From Lineus longissimus (Eukaryota; Nemertea; Pilidiophora; Heteronemertea; Lineidae): a stretch of DNA of 64,000 bases. Position numbers and translations under genes: made by a program. Positions within the stretch are counted from its first letter, which is position 1. Each line of letters begins with the position of its first letter. The DNA is taken from contig NC_088310.1 of the NCBI RefSeq assembly GCF_910592395.1, positions 24,633,491 through 24,697,490 of the forward strand, read 5' to 3'. Shown here piece by piece: positions 25,301-37,200 of the stretch. The notes under the pieces are model-generated. The model ran no database searches. It saw only the letters and a program-made list of their open reading frames with translations, and was not told where the DNA came from.

Positions 25301-28145
25301 GGCAAAGATGGCTACCAGGCAGCCATTTTAGATTATTGCAATTAACATGTTTCAGGGTGTGCCCTGTGTGTTTTTGTAGTAAAGTTTATTTGTGTGTGTT
25401 TTGTCACCTCTTTCATATTTTCAGAATATTTCTGACTTCAAGTCTACATTAGATTTGAAAAAAGTTAGTGTATTGCATTAGATTTTGTTGCCGGTCAGTA
25501 TGAATAATGAAACAAAAGGAATGAGTACCAATATTCACATTGGTTTTTGGAGCCTTCCCTTACCGACAACATCCTTTTTTATGTAGAGCATACTTCAAAC
25601 AATAAGTATTTGTGCTTTCCTGAATAATTTACTTTGGAGTCTTGTTTCTTAATCATATGGGAGATGTAAATTACATGAAGGATACATATTTACGTATTTA
25701 TATTGCCTGTTTGTTTTAAACCTAAAATAAATCAATGAAACCTCATCTGTTTACATGAATATTTGATATGTATCTGGCTCAGTGGCAATTTAAATAAAAT
25801 TGAATAACATTCTGCCTCAAATAATAACTTAATATGTGCCTGGTAATAAAATGATGAGCCTGATTACTTCTCTCAACTTAATTAACGTAATTGATGAGAT
25901 GGGAACAAAACATTTAGTTATAGTTATCATTGCTTACAATGTAGTTGTTGAATGAAATGATCTCATGATTCGATGGCTTATTCATTGAAATTTGTTTTAG
26001 TCTAATTCACCGAGGTGGCTTGCCCTTTCATTATGGGTGTGACTATAATAAACAAACTTTACTAGACCAGGAGGAGACTAAAATGGGAACACTTCCAATA
26101 AATATGTACCATGAATTACTGATTATATTTGGCTCGATGAAGTTTCTCATGTTTCTTATGTTGTTTGTCTTATGTTGTCTGTAATGTCCACTAAGCCTTA
26201 CCAACGACACACCTTAGTCAGCAAAAGTCTTTCACATCAGGCTCTTTAAACATCCAAAGAACATGCTAAAATTCCAAGGGAACAAGGCAAATATCAGACA
26301 AAACAAGGTTCTAAGCTGTTCTGTCTATCGTAGTTCAACTAAGTTGAGGAAAGCAGTGTTTATCCCTTGGTGATCTGAGTATATGTCAGTGTTCCAGGTT
26401 GCTTTTTTATGCCAGGGGATAAAATGGGGTGAACAAGCTATCGGAGAAACCTGTGATAATGAATTTCCAATATCTTCTGCAATGTCGTCAAGCAACAGAG
26501 CTAAATAAATGTAAAGCACTATAAGAATATTGTACATTATTATTAAAGCACTATGCAGGAACTTTTTTTGAAAGCACTCTTATCCTGGATAATTTGAAAT
26601 CCTGAAAAATAGAACCAAAAAAACATGATGCGGAGAGCTCACTTCTCTGTTGTCAGCAGCTTTTGGGTCCATTTGGCTTAAAGCAGCCATAAAGTAGGCT
26701 GATTGATAGCACCAGAATTTCATATCCTCACATTATTTTTTATGATACCTATGATGGCTCCTAAAGGTCATGGAGACACTTTCCATAGACATCAATCCTT
26801 GTTCTTGGCTTCCATTGACCTTGGGCTATTTTCATCGGAAACCTCAATATCACTGATTTTTCCACCAAAGTAAGGCATGTCTATCTTCTCTCCGCTTTAT
26901 ATGTATTCCACGTGGTGGCCCATCATTATTCGATTGACGCACATGATGGATGAGTGGTTGACAAAGCGCCAAAGGCAGCTCTCTAAGCCTCTTTATTATT
27001 TGGCTCTTAATGCACGAGAAACGCTCGCTGGTTATGAAATGCTTTAGAGGTTTTGGGACGGGCAGCTATCTTGGTGCTAATTTTGCAGTCATATGAGGAA
27101 TATTGCATTGTTTTTGTCTCTTGCATTGTTTTGTGGGCTAATGATTCAGCACACTGGATGAAATACACAGAAAAATAAAAGTTAGCCCCATTTATAAAAA
27201 ACAACTAATGTTTACCAAAAACTGCTTGCATTCAGTATGGTTTTGATTTTGGGTTTTTTTTCGATAAACAAATGTTTGATTTTAGGTTTTATTTGAACAC
27301 TTGAAAGTTATATTGACGATTTGTTCCAGTCAAAACCATCTGCTGATCAATATTTGCCTGAGGAATTCTGCCATGAGTCACTTAGTAATGTTGGCCACCT
27401 TGCGACAGAAGTGACCTTCTTTTTCTAAGTTGCATCATTAATACTTTTTAATTTCTTTGTTGCATCAAGTTAGTGAAGCAAGATTTCTGAATAAAGACGG
27501 AGAAAATTTTCAGATTTTTTTGAAATGATAGGACCTCTAGTCCTTCACCTGGTCCTTAGAAATAACCAATAAGAAATTTGCTAGAGCCAAGTGCTACTTG
27601 AAGTTACTCAAATCTATTTCCTGAGTGTTCTGGTGCAGATTTGTAGGCTTCCCTGAAGTAGAATGGAATACTTCAACAATGGGCGCATATGTTTATGATA
27701 CGGCTACAGTTAGGGTGTAATGGTTGACTTTCTCCAGTAATCACCCCCACCTGCTTTCTTAATGGAAATTCCTTGTTTTTGCCAATTTTGGGTCTAATCA
27801 CGTAATCATGTTGTGTTGAATGGCTTCGGGTGGGTGTGTTACATTTAAATTAGATGAGCTGAGGACAGCTCTTCCTGCTCCTTACATGTATCTTCCAGTA
27901 AGCCGTTCTATTTTTAGCATGTTTAGATTCTCCCCTTCAGGCATGGCCAGAAATAACGAGTATTGGAAATTTGACCAGAATTTAAGAATTTAAGTGCTAG
28001 GCATTAACTGTGTCCGATATTTGCATGTGTCATTCCTTTCCTGATGGCCACTGCTTCTTGGCCTCGGCCACCTTGGTCATGTTGGTGTCTGTTCCTCCTC
28101 TACAAGCACTGAGGGTCAAGCAATTAGTCTATGACAATATATCAC
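16396..28145. other. Long unassigned stretch, intron-like
   Basis: About 11.7 kb with no supportable gene. Weak items: a 50-nt minus-strand island (17480-17529) between a TTCTCTGTTGCAG acceptor and a GTAAGT donor; a degenerate repeat of roughly 40 bp around 19580-19935 built on TGTTTGAGATA and CTTGGGACACATA; a 113-codon plus-strand frame (21994-22335) with a GC-richer end; a 48-nt plus-strand island (24366-24413) between TTTTACAG and GTGAGT; loose repetition of ATGTTTGCAAG at 24480-24640. None reaches the level of a call. Confidence 0.4.
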
Positions 28146-28289
28146 CTGCTGTCTTCTTGGTCCATTGAGGTTCCTTCCCTATCAGAATCTACCATGGGCT
28201 CATGACTTGTTTTATTGTAAGCTGATTTGAGAGCAGGTGCATGGCCAGATGGAATTCTGTCAGGGTTATCGTGGCTGTGTCTCCAAAAG
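28146..28289 (-). CDS. Candidate internal exon, unknown hydrophilic segment
   Basis: On the minus strand the acceptor CCATTCTATCAG (plus 28290 upward) opens 144 nt, a multiple of three, with no stop in one frame and ending CAG|GTGATA (plus 28140-28145). The 47 full codons begin FWRHSHDNPDRIPSGHAPAL and end EGTSMDQEDS. It is rich in Asp, Glu, Ser, His and Pro, as in a disordered linker or cytoplasmic tail; no family is recognised. GC is well above the flanks. The plus strand is also open here in two frames up to a GTAAGT at 28336, so the strand is not settled by openness alone. The minus reading is preferred for its codon and residue composition. Confidence 0.35.
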
Positions 28290-31200
28290 CTGATAGAATG
28301 GATTGTGAAATTGAATGTGTTGATAATGAATATTGTAAGTGATTCATTCCTCAAGACCACAGAAACGGTTGTTAGCAATGCTTTCAGAAATATTAGGTTG
28401 CTAAAACAGGCCAAGAACAATTCGTTGAGGGAATAATACCTTTGTTTCTTTAAATCATTGCCCTGGCAGTCATCAAGCTATTATGTTATTCTCCTGCCAT
28501 GATATAATTGCCTCCCTGTGGCAAATCGGAAGAAAGAAAACATGTGACAACAAAAAGCTTACAACTGGCGTGGAAGCAATTTCTCAGTTGATATAGTCTT
28601 GGGGCAGTTTTATTGGACAATCCACTTGAATATAAATATTCTTGCCTTGCACATTGAGTAAGGTGATTCTTTTGCCCCAAAGCAGTAGATTGGCTGTTAG
28701 TATCGCTGCTGAAAACATCAGATTCTTTCAGAAAGTCTCAAACTAAACTTTGGTACCACACATGTTAATAATTCATGCTGTGCACTCGTATTGAAACAAC
28801 CTGTCTAGTTCTAAATACACTCCTTTCAGTTCCTCAGATACAGTCAGCTCGTCAGATTAGATTGATGTGACAGAAGTTCCGTTGGGTGACAGGTGTTTTG
28901 GTGACAGTGTCGATATTTGCAGATTCCTGTTGCATGATCACATTGCAGCATGTTTTTGGCAGGCAGTGCTTTGTGACATGCATCATAGATTACTTTTATT
29001 TGTAGTTTTATTTCTGCATCATGAGAACCTGATGATGTTTAAGACACCTTGTGTCTTTTTAGTGGGTGACTTCTTTAATACTTGTCAAGCTACTTTGAAG
29101 CTTTGACATATAGGTTTCACCTTTAAACCATTGAAAGAGATCACATCAGGTTGTGGCACATGCCAAGATGTGATTGATGCAAGGGTCATCTTATATTTCA
29201 AAGGCTACTATCTTTCCCAACTTCAAAGTGGCTCTTTTTGCTGCACTCCACCAAACCTTGTTCAGATCCAGAAATTGTATAAGGGTTAGGTAGGTTACCA
29301 TTGATTAAATTGCTGCTGTAGGGTAGCAGCCCCAAACAGATGTGTGATCTTGGAAACTAAGGAGGTCCTGGAGACTCTCCCTCAGAAAAAAAATGAAATA
29401 TAAAATGTGCAATATCTGGGCATCTGAGGGCTTTAGACCGGAAGTGCGGGTAGTTACGTAGTTCTTTGTATACTTTGATTAGTGCTTACTTTGCTTAGTC
29501 TTGTATGAAACAGAATGTCCTTTGTTTTGATTAGTATAGGGATTGATTTTCATGTAGTGTTTCACATTTTTGATATGACTAAATGATAAAGCCCTGAGAC
29601 CAATTGAGTATACCTGTCATGACCCAGACATCATTGTCACTACTATTTGCAAGAGACAATAGCGTTATGAGCAGGCTTTTGACTTTTTACCCTGTGTTAC
29701 TCTACCCCCGATCAATAGCTTGTTAATATGTTTCATGATGACATGCGATGCCTTTCATCTCCTTGTGAGCAGCATAGCCTGAAATGAGAGGAAATAGTGA
29801 CATGCAAATTCTGGATCACTGATTTGAACATTTTCAATAGGTTATTATCAGGGGGGTTTTCAAGCAGAAAAAAGCTTTTAATATCCTTTGTGGTGTACTT
29901 AATGCGGCTCAGAGATCTAAAGGTTCTGATATATGGCTGGTTCTTGCGATGAGGCATGCTGATTTGAGGGGTAAAAGATAATGGCTTTTGATTTCAATGG
30001 GATGACATGATTTTCTGATGTAAATCTGGTGCAATGAGTTAGAAGTCCTTGAAACTTATATCTATTGGATCCCCTTTTACCTGACTGTTGTTTTTGTCAA
30101 GTGCAAAAACCAAAAAATGGCAACTACAAAGGTGTGGCTCTGTAGTTCCCCTTTGAGAATGACATCTTATCATACATTTCAAGCACAATAGTTGGAGTTG
30201 CCCAAGACATCTGTCCATATAATGGTCTGGGCTCCACTAAACCATACCTCGTTATTGACTTCAAATAGGCGAATGGATCGAAAGATAGTGTCCAACAATG
30301 TGATATAATGTTGTTTGATATGGTACACCCAGATAATTGCTAACTATTGAGACATCATCATAACAAATGAGCATCTGCTTTTTTAAATAGATGACACTAT
30401 CTCAGTTGAAAAAGTGTTTGCATCTCTCAGGAAGATATTCTCTTCAAAGAAGGTTCCTGATTAAGGGATTTTCTGTAAAGCCAAATTAAGGTTTTGTCAC
30501 CATTGCCATACCAAGCCACGATCTGTGGAATAATTATACATGGGTTCCTCAACAACTTACGGTATCTTTTTGACCTGGGATAACTTGTTGCGTGCGTATG
30601 TGAAAATCAGTATTGTGGTCAATATCAGAATACCGATTAAGGTTCATTTACAGATTTCCTGTTTGGCCAAATGAATGCTTCGATTGCCTAGTGGTGATCA
30701 AGTGAATTATTTCTTGGGACAGTTTCTTAATTAAGGCTCAAGAAAGGTGCCCTCGTGACTTCAGACTAAAGCATTGCGTGTGTACTCAAGAACACATGAA
30801 GTGGTCAATATTGCAGTGGTAAGCCTTGGTGCCACTTTAACGGACTGCCAAGTTATTAATGAGCAAATACCCAGCAGAAAGCAGATATCGATGTGACACT
30901 TGTAAAACTAATGAAAGGTGTTAATGTAATTCCGATAGATAAAGAAACCCCCCTAAGGCTATTTGCGTTAATTGATTGAATAATCTATACTGCTAATGAC
31001 AGTTTGAATATGAGTTATTTAGGACTCCGCTTATTGAGTCTTGTGACCCTTCAAAAAGATGTTTTTTAGCAGAAAATTATCCCCTTGAACGTTTTCATGA
31101 TGGTTGAACCAAAACCTGCTTACTTTCTGAAGAATTGTACAGCAATTTTCACTGAGGCATTAGCCAGATTCCGTGGACCATAATTATTCTTCAGGTCTAA

Positions 31201-33862
31201 TGCTCAAGCTGGAGAAGTCATTTCAGTGAGAGGATTTCTTTCAAATTGATGTCTGTATTATTTTGATCACCACCACTATACATTGACTCTGCAATTTTAC
31301 CGAATAGTTTCTACCCAAGGTAACATGGACTAAAAGCACCGTTCCGATTGTGAATAGGAACACTCCAAGTTGCATGCTGTGTGGAACGTTTAGCAGTGAC
31401 ACACAGAAGTCGGAAATTAATATAACTATAACATAGAATCAACTTCTGCTGCAGCATATTACTTCACTTCCTGGTGTGAGAGCTGCATACACATATACCC
31501 TAATGATGCAGCAAGTCAACTGTAAAAACTTAATGCATTTCCACAGATATTGGCTTGGCAGTTTTTCACCAGTGCCGTCATCAAGTGCTGAGGACAAGTA
31601 ATTGGGTTGCCCTAATCCGGTTGAAGTGGATGATGAAGTTGCGTGTTTCTGAATTCAGTTTAATAAGACATTACGAGAATAAATTTGGATAAATGTTGAA
31701 GGAAATGGACTTAGGATGCACTATGTCAAACCTTGAATAAACGTGATGGTTGGCAGTATAAATAGAGAGGCTTCATTTGTGTAAATGTAATGGTTACAAG
31801 TACTCATCATAATTGATGTAGGAAAACCCTCGTCTGTCTCTTGTAGCTTGCTTTCTTCTTACACGCAAGGGAGAGAATGGAAGTACATGTCAGTAATGAT
31901 GGAGTATGCATGCCTAGTTTTTCAGTAAGTCTAGCATGTAAGCTGAATTGTGGACAATATTCTGAGCAGTGGTTATGTTCTTACAATCATTCTTTTCTTG
32001 GCAATGTTTTTCTTATCATGTGGCAAATGTTTCCACCTTCTTCTTTCATGTAACATCAAAAGAGTCACCTGCAACTTCAGATCTATGCACTTTCTGTGGT
32101 ACCACTCCCACTGAAAGTGTCAATAGCATCTGTTTCATGACTTTATAGCGAGCTTCTTAAAAGTTGTGCAGATATATATCACATGCCTCGATGCTCTATG
32201 TCAAAAGGGTACCTTTGAATTTGCTGCCCACATGTGGTTTGTGTTACAAGGAAGATGATAGATTGTAATATTTGAATGGCTGTCAGCAATTCCTTTGATA
32301 GTTGTGACAAGTTGTAAGGTTTTCCTCTTATCTCCTTCTGAGGGTTGACCACTTAAGGTTGGGTGAAAACAATTTATGTGTTGATAAGTCAGGTGACCTT
32401 TATAGCCTAACTCATTACTCCAAATATGGGAGCTAACTTAATGTTGAGGCATCCCATCAACGTTCACACTGAAGTTTGACCCATTCCCAAAATATGGATG
32501 ACCCATACTTGTTAGCCTTTTATGAATTGCCTTGAAAAGGTCAGTTGCCCTCCTCAGTGGTCACTTTTTTGTTTCGAATGCTGCTTTGTTTGACATTTGG
32601 TCGTAGCACAGTTCTTGGGTTAAAAATTGATTATCAGTGGGCGATGACATGTATGGCATTTCTGTGAGGCCCCACAGGGAATCAATATGACCAGATCAGA
32701 TCTATCCATGCGTGATCACAAGTTACTGTTTAGATATTGCATGTGTTTTTGACTCTGACCTTTCTATCACGATATCAAGCTGCCTAAAGCCATAATTTGG
32801 CAGACTGTTAATTGCTTCCCAAAGATCACACCATGTAAAAAGTGTATGTTGATTTCACCTCATGGTGACATGTTAAAGTAACCATGGTCTTCTTTGACTT
32901 AAACAGATATATATCCAAAGCCAATGTTGATGGGAAAATAATCCTTGCTGCAGGAAAAGATATCATTCTGTTCAAGCTAGATGTATTTCCCTAAGTAGTA
33001 GGATGTTGTGCAGTCAATACCCTTTTAGAGAACAGTCCTCATGCACCGAGATCCCTATCAATGGCTTTCAAAGTTATTCTCTTCTGAAACGTAGGCCAAA
33101 ATAGGGATTGACATTACACTCCAGACGACCATCTTCATCTGGAATATGGCTGGTATTGAAGATCATTGCACTAAGATTAAGAATGACCAGAGATTGTCAT
33201 CAAGCTGCTTAGATCAAGTGCGTACAGCTCAACTGTACCTTGGATTAGTAAAGGTAAATACTTGTTATTGATTGCCATTATTTCCATGATCTTGAGGCCA
33301 TTCATGTGGCTAAGATATTGTGGAATCATGCATTATAGTATCGAGTGTGTCCTTAGTCACAGGTCAAATGGGTACATTCTTACTCTGATGTTAGAAGTAC
33401 CATTTACACACCCTCCCAAAGCAGGCATTTGGATAGTTTTTTCTAAGATTCACAGATTCTCACAAATCCCTGCTGAAATTGAATCTTGCACAGTGGCTCA
33501 TGATTATCAAAAAGTTTGTCTTATCAAGATTCTGTCATTTTGATGTTCACCATCTCCCAGATTGGTAGATTTTAGGCATGTTGGACCAGAAGGTGTTTAA
33601 AGAATATTCATTTTTCAGACTTCCACTTTCGCAATTGAAATTCATCAGACATGTTAAATGTATCAGAAATCTTTGATTATTGCTTTTTGAATCAATGATG
33701 GTACCCCTTACTACACCAGAAACAGCAATCGGTACCTGGGTATGAATCCCTTCAATTGATTATTTAATTGAGTCAACGAGACATGAAGACTGGTAGCACT
33801 TTATTTCACCAAAACCTGACTCAAATCGATACTGATCATGTTCGATGTTTGATGGCTCTCGT
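28290..33862. other. Long unassigned stretch, intron-like
   Basis: About 5.6 kb of AT-rich sequence. I see no repeat, RNA gene or convincing frame. A run of short frames between 28486 and 29957 is consistent with chance. Confidence 0.45.
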
Positions 33863-34235
33863 GTAGTAATGTCAGATCTCCTGTGTCTATGTGTACCACT
33901 GCGATGTATACGACAGGAAGGCCAGGTCTCTTGTGTCGGATATGTGTCATTGGGCGATATGAATAAAGACAAGTAAATGCTTTTACTACAATTTTGTACA
34001 GAAAGGCCTAGTGTTAATGTACATGGAGTTTTAGATAAAAGCATTTGCTGGTCTTTATTCATATCACCCATTGTCTAGCATAAAGCAGTAAGGCCAGGTA
34101 TCTAGCGTCAGAGATGTGTCCTTACCTGGTATGGTAGAGTATCTTGTGCCTGATGGGTGGCATTGCCTGGTATAGTATAGTAATGTCATGTCTCTTGCGT
34201 CTCTGGTGTGTTATTGTCTAGTATAGTAGAGCAAC
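33863..34235. repeat. Degenerate minisatellite of about 50 bp
   Basis: At least five diverged units share GGCCAGGT(C/A)TCTTGTGTC, GATGTGTC and TGGTATAGTAGAGTA-like pieces, near 33863, 33920, 34092, 34142 and 34190. The units are too diverged for an exact consensus by eye. The array is interrupted by the inverted repeat at 33951-34070, so that structure either inserted into an existing array or seeded it. The 103-codon minus-strand frame across it is a by-product of the repeat. Confidence 0.6.
33951..34070. repeat. 35-bp inverted repeat with 50-bp loop
   Basis: The left arm (33951-33985, TGGGCGATATGAATAAAGAC...) and the right arm (34036-34070, ending CTTTATTCATATCACCCA) are complementary at about 32 of 35 positions, separated by about 50 bp. 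It lies inside the minisatellite and could extrude as a cruciform or form a long hairpin in RNA. No target duplication was found, so it is not called as a transposon. Confidence 0.85.
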
Positions 34236-37200
34236 ATGGTTGTCCTCCAGGTAGTGACATAAATGCATTTGGCAGTTGGGCGACAGTTGGCTGAATGTCT
34301 TATTCTTTATTCCTCTTGCCTACGCATTGCTAAATCAAGTGATAGGTATGTTGGAAGTTTTGTTCAAGTCGCTGATTGCTTGAAGGAATAATATCCCAAT
34401 ACCTGTTCTCTCTCTGTGTCTCAGGTACTTTATGTGGCTGTTCTCTACTTATACCAACTGATTAATTGATGCTCCTTATTAATATGAGTAAAAGAATTTC
34501 ATGTCCAGTTTGGGTACATGCTGAATAATGTGCTTCTATCTTCTAACCTTTCTCGACGGAAACACACTGTCGGTGTGCTTTTAGATATCCCTGTCTGATA
34601 AAGGTCACTACTTTCTTGAACGAATCCGATATATTTTTAAACCCACAGTATATCATACTTGACATCGCATTTTACTTCCCCCTTGTCTCCGTCTATCAAA
34701 AAAATCACCAAGCCTTTGAACTCATCAGTTTTATTTGCAAGACCATCTCGTCTATAACGAGTTTGGTTCCCAAGATTACCCCTCCTCTTAAGAACAAGTC
34801 CCCTTGGCCATAAGTAATTATCTTAGGCATCCACCATGGACTCTTGAGCTAATGTCCCATTTTACTTGGCACTGGACCATTAGACATACAAGATCTTGTG
34901 CCTTTGGCTGTCAGAGGGGTAAATCAATGCTTTCATGTACATGTACAGCTTCTCCAGTATATCACAAATCGATTATTCGTATATTGTTGTACTTGGGCTC
35001 CGTTGATTTCTATAGATCTCCCAAACATGCTGGCTGAAAATTGATGTGTCAATCACTGGGCGATTGACCCTATGACGAAAAGATCTCAGTGGCCTTTTCC
35101 TATTTGTGGTTGTCAACAATGGATTTGTGTATCTTCGAAATTATTTGATACAGAGCACCAAATTATTGACGTTTGTGGATAATATTCAGTCAATAGGCTG
35201 CGGGTCTCCCAAGTAGATTTAGTACTGAAAAACACAGCACATTGGTTGTGCCTCTTGTGCTGTGAAAATCCATCTGGCAACCGAAGAACCTCTTCTTTGA
35301 TATAGCCTGAGCAAAAAAGGGTTTGTTACCTGCCATGACTAATGGGAACACTTCCCAGACACCTTACCTCAGAGTTCTGCTAATGGATGAAGTAATTTCA
35401 TTAGCCTTTGAACATTATGTTCTCGTTCTCCCATTTGGTTGGTCTGATTAGTAAAATGTCATTAATCAATGTGGGTCAAGTGTTAATTGACCAGTCTCCG
35501 CTGGTACTTTTCTCCTCAGGCGGATTTTGATGAACTGTATTACTCTGACGTCATGACGTTGCAGGCTCCTTGGAAGCTTTGAACATAGGGGATCAAGGCA
35601 ACAAGTAATTGCTCAGTGTCTGGCTCTGCGTGTCTTAGATCCTTACAATGGCTAAGCTGCTCTATTTCAGCATTTTCCTGCATTGCATTGCAGAGCTTAT
35701 AATAAAATCTGTTGGAAACAAAAATTCATATCAAAATGCTAAAAATTTCTTTGTCTGAAATCCAAATGCTATAATATGTCGTTTGAGAATGTACGCTGAG
35801 AAAGACTATAGCAGATGACTTGTAAAGCTTATTCAGTATAAATTTTCTTTTTGAGTTGATGGACATTCGAACTAAAATGATCTGTCCTCCTCCCTTTGAT
35901 TGCAAGTGTAGAATGAGAAATAAGCCAATCGCTGGTTGCACTATTCACCTAAACAGCACAAGGTTCCACAATTTTTATCAAATTAGATCAAAGGATAGTG
36001 TCAATACTGAGACGTGGCAAAGTAACATTATTTATCAGATTCTGAGGGGATGGAGTAAAAAGAGTTTAGTCTTGAAAGGCTCATTTATATTGCATTGGAG
36101 GAGGCAGTATCTTAGGGTAAGAGCTAGCAGAGTCACTCAACCGTGTTAGATCGCTAGTGATTGGTGATTGATTTTATAAAGAGATTGGGAAATGGTAGTG
36201 TGAATGCGTCATGGACTTGATTTGTATTCGACCTATCGCCTTATCTATAGGGGTAGCCATTAACCTTCTCTATTCTGATCGTATCTCAAGTCCAGATGTG
36301 GATCATGAGTGAATTTATATTTTGCAGGCCTGATGAAGAATTGTCAAAATACTAGTAGCAAAACCTGACTCTTTGGTTTTTGATGTGTTGTCAATTGAAT
36401 TTTAAAGGTTTTCCAGGCTAGACTAATTTTAAAGCTTTTGACAGGCTAGACAACCTAGAAACGCATAGTTGAAAGCAAGCTGTTGAAGACTGAATGTCTT
36501 TGCACCTTAACTGGTCAAGGTGGTATCATGACAACCAAAAAGATTTGGTATGCATCATCGATATTTGGCTGGAATGTGAGAACACTTAGTAACTTATCCT
36601 CATACTAAATCTGATCGAAATACCGTATTCTCTAACACGTTCCTACTTCCTGCTACTTAAATTGTCATTATCATCCAAAAGAATTTGATATATTGCGATA
36701 CACTCTCGTTCTGAGTGATGACATACCACACTCAGTTTCATCAAAGTATCCCCTTTGGAATCTCATTACCAACAGAGTTGGTTATTCACCAATCGAATCT
36801 AAGGAATTGGTGATAACACTCGAGAGTTAAGCAGGTGAGACCTGTGAGATGCAAGGTTCTTCTATCTAGTCTGGGGTATAATTATGGACATTGTTCCCAT
36901 GGATGCAGGGTCCAGACAGTTATTAGTGAACTGTATATAAGTCCTGTACTTGTGCCTTAATCAAAGCTGTCTACATGTATCTCTGTTCTCAAATCCATAT
37001 TGTCTCAATATCAGCTACTTTGATTCCTGTAGGTTCTCGCTGAGTGTTTTATTTCATCCAGCAATAATATGCCAACATTTGCTCCCATATTAAGAGTGGA
37101 TTTGTTTTGGTTTATGGGTCCATAGCAAGTCCAGGGTTCTACTAAGGAACAATAGTTTTCAAAATCGGCTGCCACCAATCATGTTAATGATGAAGACCAC

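Noticed and set aside
26520-26550. Third SINE tail (GCACTATAAGAATATTGTAC then ATTATTATTA)
   Set aside because: Too short and diverged from the copy at 42.7 kb to distinguish from AT-rich chance similarity.
33760-34071. 103-codon minus-strand frame
   Set aside because: It crosses the minisatellite and inverted repeat; openness there follows from repetition of a stop-free unit.
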